Shown here: piece after piece, positions 18,061 through 25,461 of the stretch
How the letters are laid out: each line of letters begins with the position of its first letter
How positions within the stretch are numbered: position 1 is the stretch's first letter
NCBI RefSeq assembly: GCF_020889705.1
Contig: NZ_JACMYP010000046.1
Location: 1 to 40,692, forward strand
Length of the DNA stretch: 40,692 nucleotides
From: Bradyrhizobium altum
GTDB taxonomy: Bacteria; Pseudomonadota; Alphaproteobacteria; Rhizobiales; Xanthobacteraceae
Direction: 5' to 3'
Program-made: the position numbers and the translations under genes
The notes under the pieces: generated by a model
Database searches by the model: none
What the model saw: the letters and a program-made list of their open reading frames with translations, nothing else
What the model was told of the DNA's origin: nothing

Positions 18061-18089
18061 TTTACAACTAGATGTGATAGGGCTATATT
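18061..18089 (+). promoter_or_regulatory. Predicted sigma-70 promoter of the TetR gene
   Basis: TTTACA (18061-18066), a 17-base spacer, and TATATT (18084-18089), about 48 bases before the ATG at 18137. Operator O2 ends two bases before the -35 box, fitting autorepression. Confidence 0.6.
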
Positions 18090-18136
18090 GCCTGATGTTG
18101 CCGGCCGGACCGGCCCATGGAACCCGGGGAAGACTG

Positions 18137-18865
18137 ATGACCACCAGTACCCTGAAGATGCCGCGGGCGCTCAAGACCAGGACGGCGACCGGGCCGGCCG
18201 AAGTGCGCGCCGGCCGACCGCCAAAGGAATTGGCCGGCGAGGTCGATGCGCGCATCCTCGATGCCGCGCGCAAGGTGTTCCTTGAGCGGGGGTTCGAAGG
18301 CGCCAGCATCGACGAGATTGCAGAAGTCGCGCGCTCCGGCAAACGCACCATCTATGCGCGCTTCCGCGACAAGCGGGCGCTGTTCACCGAGGTGGTGACG
18401 CGGGACATCCTGTCCCGCATCGCGGAGTTCAAGGCGGACGCGCCTCTCGGCGCGACGGTGGAGGAGCGCCTCACGAGCGTCGCCTCGACCTTGCTGCATT
18501 GGGGCCTCGACGCCGACCGGATCGGGCTGATGCGGCTTGCCATTGCGGAGGCGCATCGCTTCCCGGATCTCGCCGCCACCGTCAACCGCAGGGCGCGCGC
18601 GCTCGCCACCGAGCTCGGCGTTCACCTGCTGCGCGACCTGACGCAATCCGACGAGCTCGGCAAGCTGCCGGCCTTCGCGCCGGAGCACCTGCCGACCACG
18701 GCGCGCCTGTTCCTCGACATCATCGCGGTGCCGATGCTGCTGCGGGCATTGTTCGAGGTTGATCTGAAAGCGCTCGACCCGGAGATCGACGAGCATGTGG
18801 CGCGCGGCGTCGCGTTTTTCGTTGCTGCGTGCAGGACCGGCTGGGTTGAGAGCCCGAGGCAATAG
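18137..18865 (+). CDS. TetR/AcrR-family repressor, divergent from emrAB
   Basis: A 242-residue regulator with start ATG 18137 and GGGGAAG upstream. The N-terminal 35 residues are a basic, flexible tail (MTTSTLKMPRALKTRTATG...GRPPKE); then comes the TetR helix-turn-helix: ARILDAARKVFLERGFEGAS, IDEIAEVARSGKRTIYARF, DKRALFTEVV. The C-terminal ligand domain fits the AcrR C-terminal type (RLAIAEAHRFPDLAATVNRRAR). Two palindromes between this gene and emrA are the likely binding sites. The layout recalls FrrA, the flavonoid-responsive TetR regulator divergent from genistein-inducible efflux genes in Bradyrhizobium japonicum; that is a comparison from memory, not a proven orthology. Confidence 0.93.
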   Translation: MTTSTLKMPRALKTRTATGPAEVRAGRPPKELAGEVDARILDAARKVFLERGFEGASIDEIAEVARSGKRTIYARFRDKRALFTEVVTRDILSRIAEFKADAPLGATVEERLTSVASTLLHWGLDADRIGLMRLAIAEAHRFPDLAATVNRRARALATELGVHLLRDLTQSDELGKLPAFAPEHLPTTARLFLDIIAVPMLLRALFEVDLKALDPEIDEHVARGVAFFVAACRTGWVESPRQ

Positions 18866-18897
18866 ACAATGGATCGCCAGGGTGCCTTCGTGCGCGC

Positions 18898-19221
18898 TCA
18901 CCGGATGATCGGATCGTCGCGATACCGAAACAGAACTTCTGCCGCGAAGCCGGTGCTGTGGTCCTTGCGCACGTCCCGGACGACATGGCGGCTGGCAAAA
19001 CTCGCGGCGAATATCTCCGCCTCCGTCATTCCGAGATCGGCCATCAGACGCGTCGCCGAAAACAGCTCGTCGGGCGATTTCTCCTTCTTCGCCTTCAGAT
19101 AATTTTCGAGTCGCGTACGCTTCGAGCGCTTGCTTGCCCAAAAGACAACAGAGGCGCCCGCCGCAATGATCGACGTCAGGATCGAGGCGACGTTTGCGCC
19201 TACGCGAAGCCACTCCTCCAT
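18898..19221 (-). CDS. Small single-span membrane protein, unknown function
   Basis: A 107-residue protein starting at ATG 19221 behind a GGGGG-containing purine run. One helix (about residues 6-27, GANVASILTSIIAAGASVVFW) is followed by a basic stretch (ASKRSKRTRLENYLKAKKEK) and a soluble C-terminal region with a helix-turn-like piece (ELFSATRLMADLGMTEAEIFAASF). The positive-inside rule places the C-terminus in the cytoplasm. The C-terminal part looks like a small helical domain, perhaps a degraded helix-turn-helix, but I do not recognise the family. It is convergent with the TetR gene. The frame stays open upstream to 19434, but that part looks like non-coding composition. Confidence 0.55.
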   Translation of the reverse strand: MEEWLRVGANVASILTSIIAAGASVVFWASKRSKRTRLENYLKAKKEKSPDELFSATRLMADLGMTEAEIFAASFASRHVVRDVRKDHSTGFAAEVLFRYRDDPIIR

Positions 19222-19301
19222 GCTGCCCCCGCATCCGTCGTGTCCGCGAGGGGGAGAGTGAGCCCGATTGCCGCCCTTGTCGAGAGATCGATCGTCCAGA
19301 C

Positions 19302-20018
19302 TCAGCCCGGCGCGCGCTCCACCGCGTGGCGGAGCCAGACCATGCCGCCCTCCAGCGCCTCGCAGTGCGTGAGCCGGAGCGACTGCCCGGCGCCGGGGCG
19401 GTCGCCGTCCGGGCCGTGATAGTCGACGATGCACTGCGATCCCGCGACGCCGTCGACCGCCGGATGTATCAGCGTGCTGAACTCGTCGATCAGCCCGTGC
19501 TTCAGGAACGCGCCATTGATCCCCCCGCCGCCTTCGAGCAGCAGCGTCTTCGAGCCGAACAGCGCCGCGAGCTGCGTCATCGCGCTCGCCAGATCGTCGC
19601 CCTTGCGGCCTGCAAAGATGTAGGACGCGCCGTCCTCGCGCAGCTCGGCGAGATGGCTATCCGAGACCTGCTCTCCAAGCACCGCAACGGCGTGATCGCC
19701 GCCGACATTGTCCTTGCCGAAATGCACACGGCCCGACGGATCGATGCCGACAGCGAGCTTGCGGCCGTTGCGGTTGCCGAGATGCGGCTCGCGCGGCAGC
19801 TTCGGCGGATTGGCGAACTGCCGCTCGGTTCCCTTGGCCATCTCGTTCATGGTGACGCGGCCGATGATCCAGCCATCGGCATTGAAGCCGTCATGGATCC
19901 TCTCATAGTGGGAGCGCAGCACGTCGGCCGGGATGCCGGCGGCTGGCCTGGTGAAGCGGCTGGGATGCAGCCGGCCGTCGATCGACGTGCCCATGTGGCA
20001 GATGATGTGGGGTCGCAT
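19302..20018 (-). CDS. RibD C-terminal domain / dihydrofolate-reductase-like NADPH oxidoreductase
   Basis: A 238-residue stand-alone RibD_C protein, the DHFR-fold reductase domain that in riboflavin synthesis reduces the ribosyl side chain. The family marks are the opening MRPHIICHMGTSIDGRLHPS, the GWIIGRVTMNEM nucleotide-site segment, and the late LLLEGGGGINGAFLKHGLIDE followed by STLIHPAVDG. It lacks a deaminase domain, so it is not bifunctional RibD. Stand-alone members reduce varied substrates; the real substrate is unknown. It is on the minus strand, 156 bases downstream of the superoxide dismutase stop, and may be an independent unit. Confidence 0.88.
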   Translation of the reverse strand: MRPHIICHMGTSIDGRLHPSRFTRPAAGIPADVLRSHYERIHDGFNADGWIIGRVTMNEMAKGTERQFANPPKLPREPHLGNRNGRKLAVGIDPSGRVHFGKDNVGGDHAVAVLGEQVSDSHLAELREDGASYIFAGRKGDDLASAMTQLAALFGSKTLLLEGGGGINGAFLKHGLIDEFSTLIHPAVDGVAGSQCIVDYHGPDGDRPGAGQSLRLTHCEALEGGMVWLRHAVERAPG

Positions 20019-20174
20019 AGACTAACTCTTCGGTGGAGCGGCGCGGTGACCGCGCCGGGGGAGGGGCAAGCTCTGATCTAGAATGGCGGAGGCACGTTCT
20101 CAATGCCGATAACGCAGCAGTGTTCGGCAACATGCCTGCCGAATGGAACCGGCAGCGCCGCTCCACGTCTCTCC

Positions 20175-20894
20175 TTACGTCTCCTTCGCGTATTGCGCGT
20201 AAAGCCGGGCTGCATTGTCCCAGCGAATGGCCTCCATGTAGACGTCGACATAGCGGGCCGCGGCGGCACCGAAGTCCATGTGATAGGCGTGCTCATACAT
20301 GTCGAGCACGAGGACCGGACGGCCCCCGGCCAGCGTCGTCGTATGATCCGCGGCCCATTGATTGACCAGCCGCTTGTCGCGGGGCGAATAGGCGAGGATC
20401 ACCCACCCCGAACCGCCACCTTCCGCCTTGCCCATCGCGGCGAATTCCGTCCGCCAGCGTTCCATGCTGCCGAAGTCGCGCGTAATCGCTTCGGCGAGCG
20501 CTCCGTTCGGTTTGCCGGCGCCGCCGAGTCCATCGAAATAGACTTCATGCAGGATCATCGAGTTCGCTGCGATCAGCTCCTCGCGCTTCAGGCCGTTGAT
20601 CACAAAGTTCGGCGCCTTGGCGAAGTCGAGTTCGGCAAGCTGCGTGCCGATGGCATTCAGCCGCTTCACCGCACCGACGTAATTGTTCTCGTAGTGGCTG
20701 ACGAGAATCTTCTCCGAGATGCCGCTGATCGATTTTGGGTCGAACGACATCGGTTTTGCCTGATAGGACATGGCCCTGGTTCCTGTCTGCTGGTTGGTTT
20801 CGGCAGCGGCTTGGTTGGCGCCAAGCACGACTGCGGATGCGGTGGCCGCTCCGACCGCTGTGATGAAGTTTCGGCGCTCGGTGTTGATGGTCAT
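20175..20894 (-). CDS. Tat-exported Fe/Mn superoxide dismutase (ChrC-like)
   Basis: Converts superoxide to oxygen and hydrogen peroxide. The 239-residue protein begins with a twin-arginine signal: TERRNFITAVG followed by a hydrophobic stretch and a cleavage site after AAA (residue 31), so the enzyme should act in the periplasm. The four metal ligands are visible: His67 (SHYENNY), His116 (SMILHEVYF), Asp198 and His202 (LDMYEHAYHMDF). The metal cannot be chosen safely from sequence. Fe-SODs named ChrC occur in chrBAC(F) chromate-resistance operons (Ochrobactrum, Cupriavidus); here it is the last gene of a minus-strand run starting with chrB and chrA. The export signal is unusual for ChrC as I recall it. 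Confidence 0.93.
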   Translation of the reverse strand: MTINTERRNFITAVGAATASAVVLGANQAAAETNQQTGTRAMSYQAKPMSFDPKSISGISEKILVSHYENNYVGAVKRLNAIGTQLAELDFAKAPNFVINGLKREELIAANSMILHEVYFDGLGGAGKPNGALAEAITRDFGSMERWRTEFAAMGKAEGGGSGWVILAYSPRDKRLVNQWAADHTTTLAGGRPVLVLDMYEHAYHMDFGAAAARYVDVYMEAIRWDNAARLYAQYAKET

Positions 20895-20952
20895 GGGTCC
20901 TCCTGATGTTGGAAATGCCGATACGCTTGGATCTAAGGCGCAAAAGTTCGCG

Positions 20953-21288
20953 CTATTCCTTCGTGAGCCCGACGATGGTCCGGAATCCCGAGATGTCCTG
21001 CACCGAAAACGCGACGGGGTCGCCGAAGCGAACGGCGTTGAAGAGCAGGCCGTCCTGAACCTTGAACGGCTCTATTCTGTCCGGAGACAGGCGTATCCTG
21101 ATCGTGTCATTGCGTTCATCGATGCTGTCGACGACGCCGCGCAGGATCTCGGTCGCCGGCGGCTGGACCGCCGCCGTCGCGGCCAGTGCAATGACGGCTT
21201 GCTGCGGCTCGCTGCCGTCGCTTGGCGTCGCGAGCGACATTGCGGGCCAAAGCAGGGCGACACACAGTGCCAAAGTTGATTTGGGCAT
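20953..21288 (-). CDS. Exported small OB-fold-like protein resembling CusF without its metal ligands
   Basis: A 111-residue protein with a Sec signal peptide (about residues 1-20, cleavage near SLA). The mature part, from residue about 48, follows the CusF/copper-chaperone strand pattern: RGVVDSIDERNDTIRIRL, then FKVQDGLLFNAVRFGDPVAF, then a last strand. In CusF the same positions carry His, Met and Trp ligands for Cu(I)/Ag(I); here there is no His or Met in that core. It could be a divergent family member with another ligand or a protein-binding OB fold. It is 44 bases after the PepSY gene stop and 58 before the SOD gene. Confidence 0.6.
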   Translation of the reverse strand: MPKSTLALCVALLWPAMSLATPSDGSEPQQAVIALAATAAVQPPATEILRGVVDSIDERNDTIRIRLSPDRIEPFKVQDGLLFNAVRFGDPVAFSVQDISGFRTIVGLTKE

Positions 21289-21332
21289 GATTGCTCCTCG
21301 TTCAGTTCGATTGTGGTGGTTTCGCCAGGACC

Positions 21333-21566
21333 TCAGTCCTGCTCCTTGACCTGACCGCTGCTGTCGATCACGAGCCTCACGGGCTTGCCGTTCTTCATCG
21401 CCTTCGCCGTCATACCCTCGGCCGTCGATTTGACGTCGCTGATGTTCCCGTAGCCGGCGGCCTGAAGCTTCGCGACAAGCTCGTCCTGCGTCAGGGCGTT
21501 GGCGGGCATCGCGCCGGCCGCGATCGCGAGCGCGAGGATCAAATGCGAGAGGGTTGCTTTCTGCAT
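21333..21566 (-). CDS. Small exported PepSY-like protein
   Basis: A 77-residue protein: signal peptide ending ANA (residue 24), then about 52 residues with a PepSY-type layout, an N-terminal helix (TQDELVAKLQAAGYGNISDV) and three strands (TAKAMKNGKPVRLVIDSSGQV). PepSY domains are periplasmic and often inhibit or bind partner proteins; many small stand-alone ones are unexplained. The start ATG 21566 is preceded by a purine-rich AGGAGAACG. It is 58 bases after chrA, in the same direction, and probably in the chromate operon. Confidence 0.72.
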   Translation of the reverse strand: MQKATLSHLILALAIAAGAMPANALTQDELVAKLQAAGYGNISDVKSTAEGMTAKAMKNGKPVRLVIDSSGQVKEQD

Positions 21567-21624
21567 GATCGTTCTCCTGGTTGTGTTGTGCTGCCCCAGG
21601 TTCTCGTGACGCGTGCCGCTCCGT

Positions 21625-23016
21625 TCAGATGAGACCTGCCAGGCGCAGCAGCACGCCCGTGATGCAGGACGCCGCGAGGACGCTGAGCATCCCCACATTG
21701 AAACGGAAGATCGCAATCGCTGCGGCTGCCGACAGCGCAAGCGCAGGCCAGTCGACGCTAGTAGGCACCGGCGCGTCGAACGACAGGCCGAGCCCGTGCA
21801 CCGGGAAGGTCTGCCGAAACAGCGTATGCAGTGCGAACCAGATCGACAGGTTGAGGATCACGCCGACCACGGCCGCGGTGATCGCCGAAAGCGCGCCCGC
21901 CAGCACCTTGTTGCCGCGCAGCGCTTCGATGTAGGGCGCGCCGACGAATATCCACAGGAAACACGGTGTGAACGTCACCCATGTCGCCAGCAACCCGCCG
22001 AGCGTGGCGGCAAGCATCGGCGACAGCCCGCTTGCCTCGCGGAACGCGGCCATGAAGCCCACGAACTGGACCACCATGATGAGCGGTCCGGGCGTGGTCT
22101 CGGCCATGCCCAGCCCGTCCAGCATCTCGCGCGGACTGACCCAGTGATAATATTCGGCGGCCTGCTGTGCGACATAGGCGAGCACGGCATAGGCCCCGCC
22201 GAACGTCACCATCGCCATCTTGCTGAAGAAGATCGCGATCTGGGTGAACACGTCGCCGGGCCCCAAGACGACGAGCAGCGCGAACACCGGAACCAGCCAG
22301 AGCGCGAGCCAGACGGCGCCGACCCGCAAGGTGCGGGATGCGTTGGGACGGACATGATCGGGCACCTCTTCGCCCAGCATGCTGTCGATCACGGCGGAAT
22401 TTTTCCCGCCATGTTCGACGGCGGCAAATTCGCTCCGGCCCAGGCGTGCGCCGATCAGTCCTGTGACAGCGGCAGCGCCGATGATCAGCGGAAACGGCAC
22501 GGCGAAGAAGAAGATCGCGACAAAGGCGATGGCCGCGAGCGCGACCATCACCCGGTTGCGCAGCGCGCGTTTGCCGACCCGCACGACAGCCTGGATGACA
22601 ATGGCAAGCACCGCGGCCTTCAGGCCGAAGAACAGGGCCTCCACAAACCCCACATTGCCGTACGCTGCGTAGACATAGCTGAGGCCCATGATGGCGAAGA
22701 TGCCGGGCAGGATGAACAATCCGCCCGCCACGATGCCCCCAAGCGTCCGGTGCAGCAACCAACCGATATAGGTCGCGAGCTGCTGCGCCTCCGGTCCGGG
22801 CAGCAGCATGCAGTAGTTGAGGGCGTGCAGGAAACGCCCTTCCGAGATCCAGTTCTTCTCCTCGACCAGAATGCGATGCATCACCGCGATCTGGCCGGCC
22901 GGTCCGCCGAAGCTCAGGATGGCGACACGCGTCCAGACGAGCAGCGCCTCGTGAAATGAGATGCCGTGCGCGTGCTCCTGTCCGCGCGCCCTTGATGTTG
23001 TTGCGACGTCCGTCAT
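21625..23016 (-). CDS. chrA: Chromate efflux transporter ChrA (two-domain, long form)
   Basis: ChrA of the CHR family exports chromate by proton antiport across the inner membrane. The 463-residue protein has two homologous CHR domains: the first with FHEALLVWTRVAILSFGGPAGQIAVM and LPGPEAQQLATYIGWLLH, the second with FFSKMAMVTFGGAYAVLAYV and TTPGPLIMVVQFVGFMAAF. About 11-12 helices are expected. A hydrophilic linker (HGGKNSAVIDSMLGEEVPDHV) joins the halves. The start at 23016 overlaps the chrB stop by four bases (ATGA), so translation is coupled. It is the second gene in a minus-strand run with PepSY, CusF-like and SOD genes. Confidence 0.95.
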   Translation of the reverse strand: MTDVATTSRARGQEHAHGISFHEALLVWTRVAILSFGGPAGQIAVMHRILVEEKNWISEGRFLHALNYCMLLPGPEAQQLATYIGWLLHRTLGGIVAGGLFILPGIFAIMGLSYVYAAYGNVGFVEALFFGLKAAVLAIVIQAVVRVGKRALRNRVMVALAAIAFVAIFFFAVPFPLIIGAAAVTGLIGARLGRSEFAAVEHGGKNSAVIDSMLGEEVPDHVRPNASRTLRVGAVWLALWLVPVFALLVVLGPGDVFTQIAIFFSKMAMVTFGGAYAVLAYVAQQAAEYYHWVSPREMLDGLGMAETTPGPLIMVVQFVGFMAAFREASGLSPMLAATLGGLLATWVTFTPCFLWIFVGAPYIEALRGNKVLAGALSAITAAVVGVILNLSIWFALHTLFRQTFPVHGLGLSFDAPVPTSVDWPALALSAAAAIAIFRFNVGMLSVLAASCITGVLLRLAGLI

Positions 23017-23831
23017 GGCCTCACCTTGCTGGTCGGCCAGTTGTGCGTCTCCCGCGTCGCGTCGCGGCACCAGCGATAGAAGGCGTCGTAGAGCAGCATG
23101 CCGGCGCTCAGTTGTTCGAGGTCGTCGTCGAACATGCGTGACAGACCGAGCGAAGCGGCGAGCAGCCCCGGTGCCTCCGGCGAAAGGTCGAGCCGCGCGG
23201 TATCCGCGGCCCGCACCATCGTCGCGAGCCGCTCCAGTGCAGGCGTCGACAGGCCGAACTCCCTGACCATCACGTCGAAGGTGCAGAGCTCGCCGCGATG
23301 GCTCCAGAACACGTTCTCGATGTCGAATGGCGTGGCGTCGAAGCGTTCGGCGACGGCCTCGACTTCCGCTGATGTGACGAACAGGAACACGGCGACGGGA
23401 TCGACAAAGCGGCGGATCAGCCACGGGCAGGCGATGCGATCGATCTTCGGCCGCGATCGCGTCACCCAGACGGTGCGGCCGCGCCCGTCGCGTTTCGGAA
23501 TCCGGTCGACAGGAACGGTCGGAAGCTCCGCGGCCTTCCAGGCGAGGTGGCCGCCCTCGAGAACTTCGGCAGCAATGTTGCCGCACCGGAGCCAGGCGGC
23601 GGTGCCTTCGCTGAGCTTCTGTCCCTTCTGGCAGATCACGACCACGGACTGGCCGGAAAGGCGGGAAGCCCAGTCCTGGACATCGAGATGGGAGTGCCTG
23701 ATGGCGCCCGGGATCAAGCGCGGATCGGCGGCGAAATCCTCATCGAGGCGAACGTCGACGAGCGTCGGCGCTTTGGCCGTACCGATGAGACGAGACAGTT
23801 TTTCGGATGAGATCGATGTGTATGACGACAT
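23013..23831 (-). CDS. chrB: Rhodanese-ChrB fusion, chromate resistance protein
   Basis: A 272-residue protein of two parts. Residues about 1-110 are a rhodanese domain: PTLVDVRLDEDF, PGAIRHSHLD, and the active-site loop starting at Cys67 (CQKGQKLSEG). Residues about 120-270 are the ChrB C-terminal domain (VWVTRSRPKIDRIACPWLIRRFVDP, later FDATPFDIENVFWSHRGELCTF). Canonical ChrB has a different N-terminal half and acts as a chromate-sensing regulator; in this fusion the rhodanese replaces it, so a regulatory role is not certain. The start ATG 23831 has CCAAGGACG upstream. A promoter is predicted at 23907-23935. The stop overlaps chrA. Confidence 0.9.
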   Translation of the reverse strand: MSSYTSISSEKLSRLIGTAKAPTLVDVRLDEDFAADPRLIPGAIRHSHLDVQDWASRLSGQSVVVICQKGQKLSEGTAAWLRCGNIAAEVLEGGHLAWKAAELPTVPVDRIPKRDGRGRTVWVTRSRPKIDRIACPWLIRRFVDPVAVFLFVTSAEVEAVAERFDATPFDIENVFWSHRGELCTFDVMVREFGLSTPALERLATMVRAADTARLDLSPEAPGLLAASLGLSRMFDDDLEQLSAGMLLYDAFYRWCRDATRETHNWPTSKVRP

Positions 23832-23906
23832 GGTGCGTCCTTGGTGAACAGGACGCGATTCTTGGGCATGTCGCCTCGCGGGGAGATCGCACATCCCCGT
23901 GCCGTC

Positions 23907-23935
23907 AATAAAAGACTTATGCCCGTTGCTGTCAA
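23907..23935 (-). promoter_or_regulatory. Predicted promoter of the chrB-chrA operon
   Basis: On the minus strand: TTGACA (23935-23930), 17-base spacer, TTTATT (23912-23907), about 76 bases before the chrB start. No clear dyad overlaps it, so the regulator site is not identified. Confidence 0.6.
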
Positions 23936-24053
23936 CCGCTCCACTGGATCGACGGATCACCAAGAATTCACAGTCGATGACAGGAACAATGTCGCCGCCG
24001 ACACCTCAGTCGTGCCGTTTCCCGATGCCGCCCAGAACGGGCCGACAGCGTTA

Positions 24054-24082
24054 TTGACCAATATAGGGTAGCCCCCTATATT
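24054..24082 (+). promoter_or_regulatory. rcnR promoter with operator dyad in the spacer
   Basis: TTGACC (24054-24059), exactly 17 bases, then TATATT (24077-24082). The spacer and -10 box are filled by a perfect 9-base inverted repeat AATATAGGG (24060-24068) / CCCTATATT (24074-24082) around TAGCC. Tracts of G and C flanked by ATA are typical operators of the RcnR/CsoR/DmeR family. The expected transcription start (about 24089) coincides with the ATG. Confidence 0.75.
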
Positions 24083-24088
24083 ACAGGC

Positions 24089-24364
24089 ATGCACACCATC
24101 AAGCACAAGTCCAAGCTCGTCGGCCGGGTTCGCCGCATCAAGGGTCAGCTCGAGGCCGTCGAGCGGGCGCTGGAGTCCGAGATCGGCTGTGCCGACGTGT
24201 TGATGCTGGTGGCCTCGGTTCGCGGCGCCATCAACGGCCTCACCGCGGAACTGCTCGAGGATCACATCCGCCACCACGTGGTGGATCCGGCCCGGGAGAA
24301 GGATCCCGAGAGAGCGCAGGGCGCCGCCGACCTGATCGACGTCGTTCGTACCTATTTGAAGTGA
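24089..24364 (+). CDS. rcnR: RcnR/CsoR/FrmR-family nickel/cobalt-sensing repressor
   Basis: A 91-residue all-helical metal-sensing repressor. By comparison with E. coli RcnR, the four Ni/Co ligands are conserved: His2 (equivalent of His3), Cys34, His59 and His63 (EDHIRHHV), favouring RcnR over CuCsoR or FrmR. The DNA-binding first helix KHKSKLVGRVRRIKGQLEAV is typical. It is immediately followed by rcnA; the TGA stop overlaps a GTG that could start rcnA. Metal binding should release the repressor from the dyad at 24060-24082. There is no good ribosome site, and the mRNA may be leaderless. Confidence 0.92.
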   Translation: MHTIKHKSKLVGRVRRIKGQLEAVERALESEIGCADVLMLVASVRGAINGLTAELLEDHIRHHVVDPAREKDPERAQGAADLIDVVRTYLK

Positions 24365-24369
24365 AGCAC

Positions 24370-25461
24370 ATGACCGATCTGTCCCAGCTGCTCCAGCAGA
24401 GCAGCGCGCATGCATGGCTGTTCATCCCCAGTGGGATCCTGCTCGGCGCGCTGCATGGCCTCGAGCCCGGCCACTCCAAGACGATGATGGCGGCCTTCAT
24501 CGTCGCGATCCGCGGCACCGTGGTGCAGGCGGTTCTGCTGGGGCTGTCGGCCACGATCTCGCACACGGCCATCGTCTGGATCATCGCGCTGGCGGGGCTG
24601 CATTTCGGCCAACAATGGTCCGGCGAACGCAGCGAAGCCTGGCTGCAACTGGCCTCGGCGGCGATCATCATTTCGATCGCAGCCTGGATGGCCTGGCGCA
24701 CCTGGCGCGAGCAGAATTCCGAACACGACCATCACCATGATCACGATCATGACCATGATCACCATCATCACGACGAAACGCGCCAATTGACCCTGGCCGG
24801 GCAACCGCTGTCGCTCGAAGTCTTCGAGGACGGCGTGCCGCCGCGCTGGCGGTTGCGAAGCGAGGCCGGGGCGCTTCCGGCAGCCGGCGAGGTCGATGTC
24901 GTGACGATCCGCGCTGACGGCAGCGAACAGCAGTTCCGCTTCGCCGCGCGGGACGGCTATCTGGAAAGCATCGACGAAATTCCGGAGCCGCATGCCTTCA
25001 AGGCCCGCGTGTCGGTGCGCGCGGACATTGCGGAAGTCCTGTTCGAGGAGCATGACCATGCGCATATGGACCTCGGCGACGCCGACGATGCGCATGCGCG
25101 CGCGCACGCCGCTGACATCCGCAAGCGCTTTGCCGGCCGGACCGTCACGACGTGGCAGATCATTCTGTTCGGCCTGACCGGCGGGCTCATTCCGTGTCCG
25201 GCGGCGATCACCGTGCTGCTGCTCTGCCTTCAGCTCAAGCAGTTCAGCCTCGGCTTCGTGCTGGTGCTCTGCTTCGGCATCGGGCTAGCGATCACCATGG
25301 TCTCGGTCGGCGTCGCGGCCGCGCTCAGTCTGCGTCATGTCGAGCGTCATTGGGGCGGCTTCAGCCGCTTCGCCCAACGCGCGCCCTACGTGTCGGCTGC
25401 GCTGATCGTGTTGGTCGGCCTCTACACGGGCTGGCTGGGGTTGCACGGGATCACGGCCTGA
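24370..25461 (+). CDS. rcnA: RcnA-type nickel/cobalt efflux permease
   Basis: A 363-residue NicO/RcnA-family exporter of Ni(II) and Co(II). The start chosen is ATG 24370; GTG 24361, overlapping the rcnR stop, is possible. Helix 1-2 carry the family motif GALHGLEPGHSKTMMAAF, and the second half has FGLTGGLIPCPAAITVLLL. Between helices 3 and 4 is a long loop (about residues 118-255): first a His/Asp run (residues 118-137, HDHHHDHDHDHDHHHH), then a folded-looking segment of about 95 residues and a second cluster HDHAHMDLGDADDAHARAHA. Six helices are expected. It forms a self-regulated pair with rcnR. Confidence 0.93.
   Translation: MTDLSQLLQQSSAHAWLFIPSGILLGALHGLEPGHSKTMMAAFIVAIRGTVVQAVLLGLSATISHTAIVWIIALAGLHFGQQWSGERSEAWLQLASAAIIISIAAWMAWRTWREQNSEHDHHHDHDHDHDHHHHDETRQLTLAGQPLSLEVFEDGVPPRWRLRSEAGALPAAGEVDVVTIRADGSEQQFRFAARDGYLESIDEIPEPHAFKARVSVRADIAEVLFEEHDHAHMDLGDADDAHARAHAADIRKRFAGRTVTTWQIILFGLTGGLIPCPAAITVLLLCLQLKQFSLGFVLVLCFGIGLAITMVSVGVAAALSLRHVERHWGGFSRFAQRAPYVSAALIVLVGLYTGWLGLHGITA

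Noticed and set aside
24722..24777. Short tandem-like repeat of GACCATGATCAC units
   Set aside because: It encodes the His/Asp metal-binding run of RcnA; the repetition follows from the protein sequence and is not an independent repeat array.
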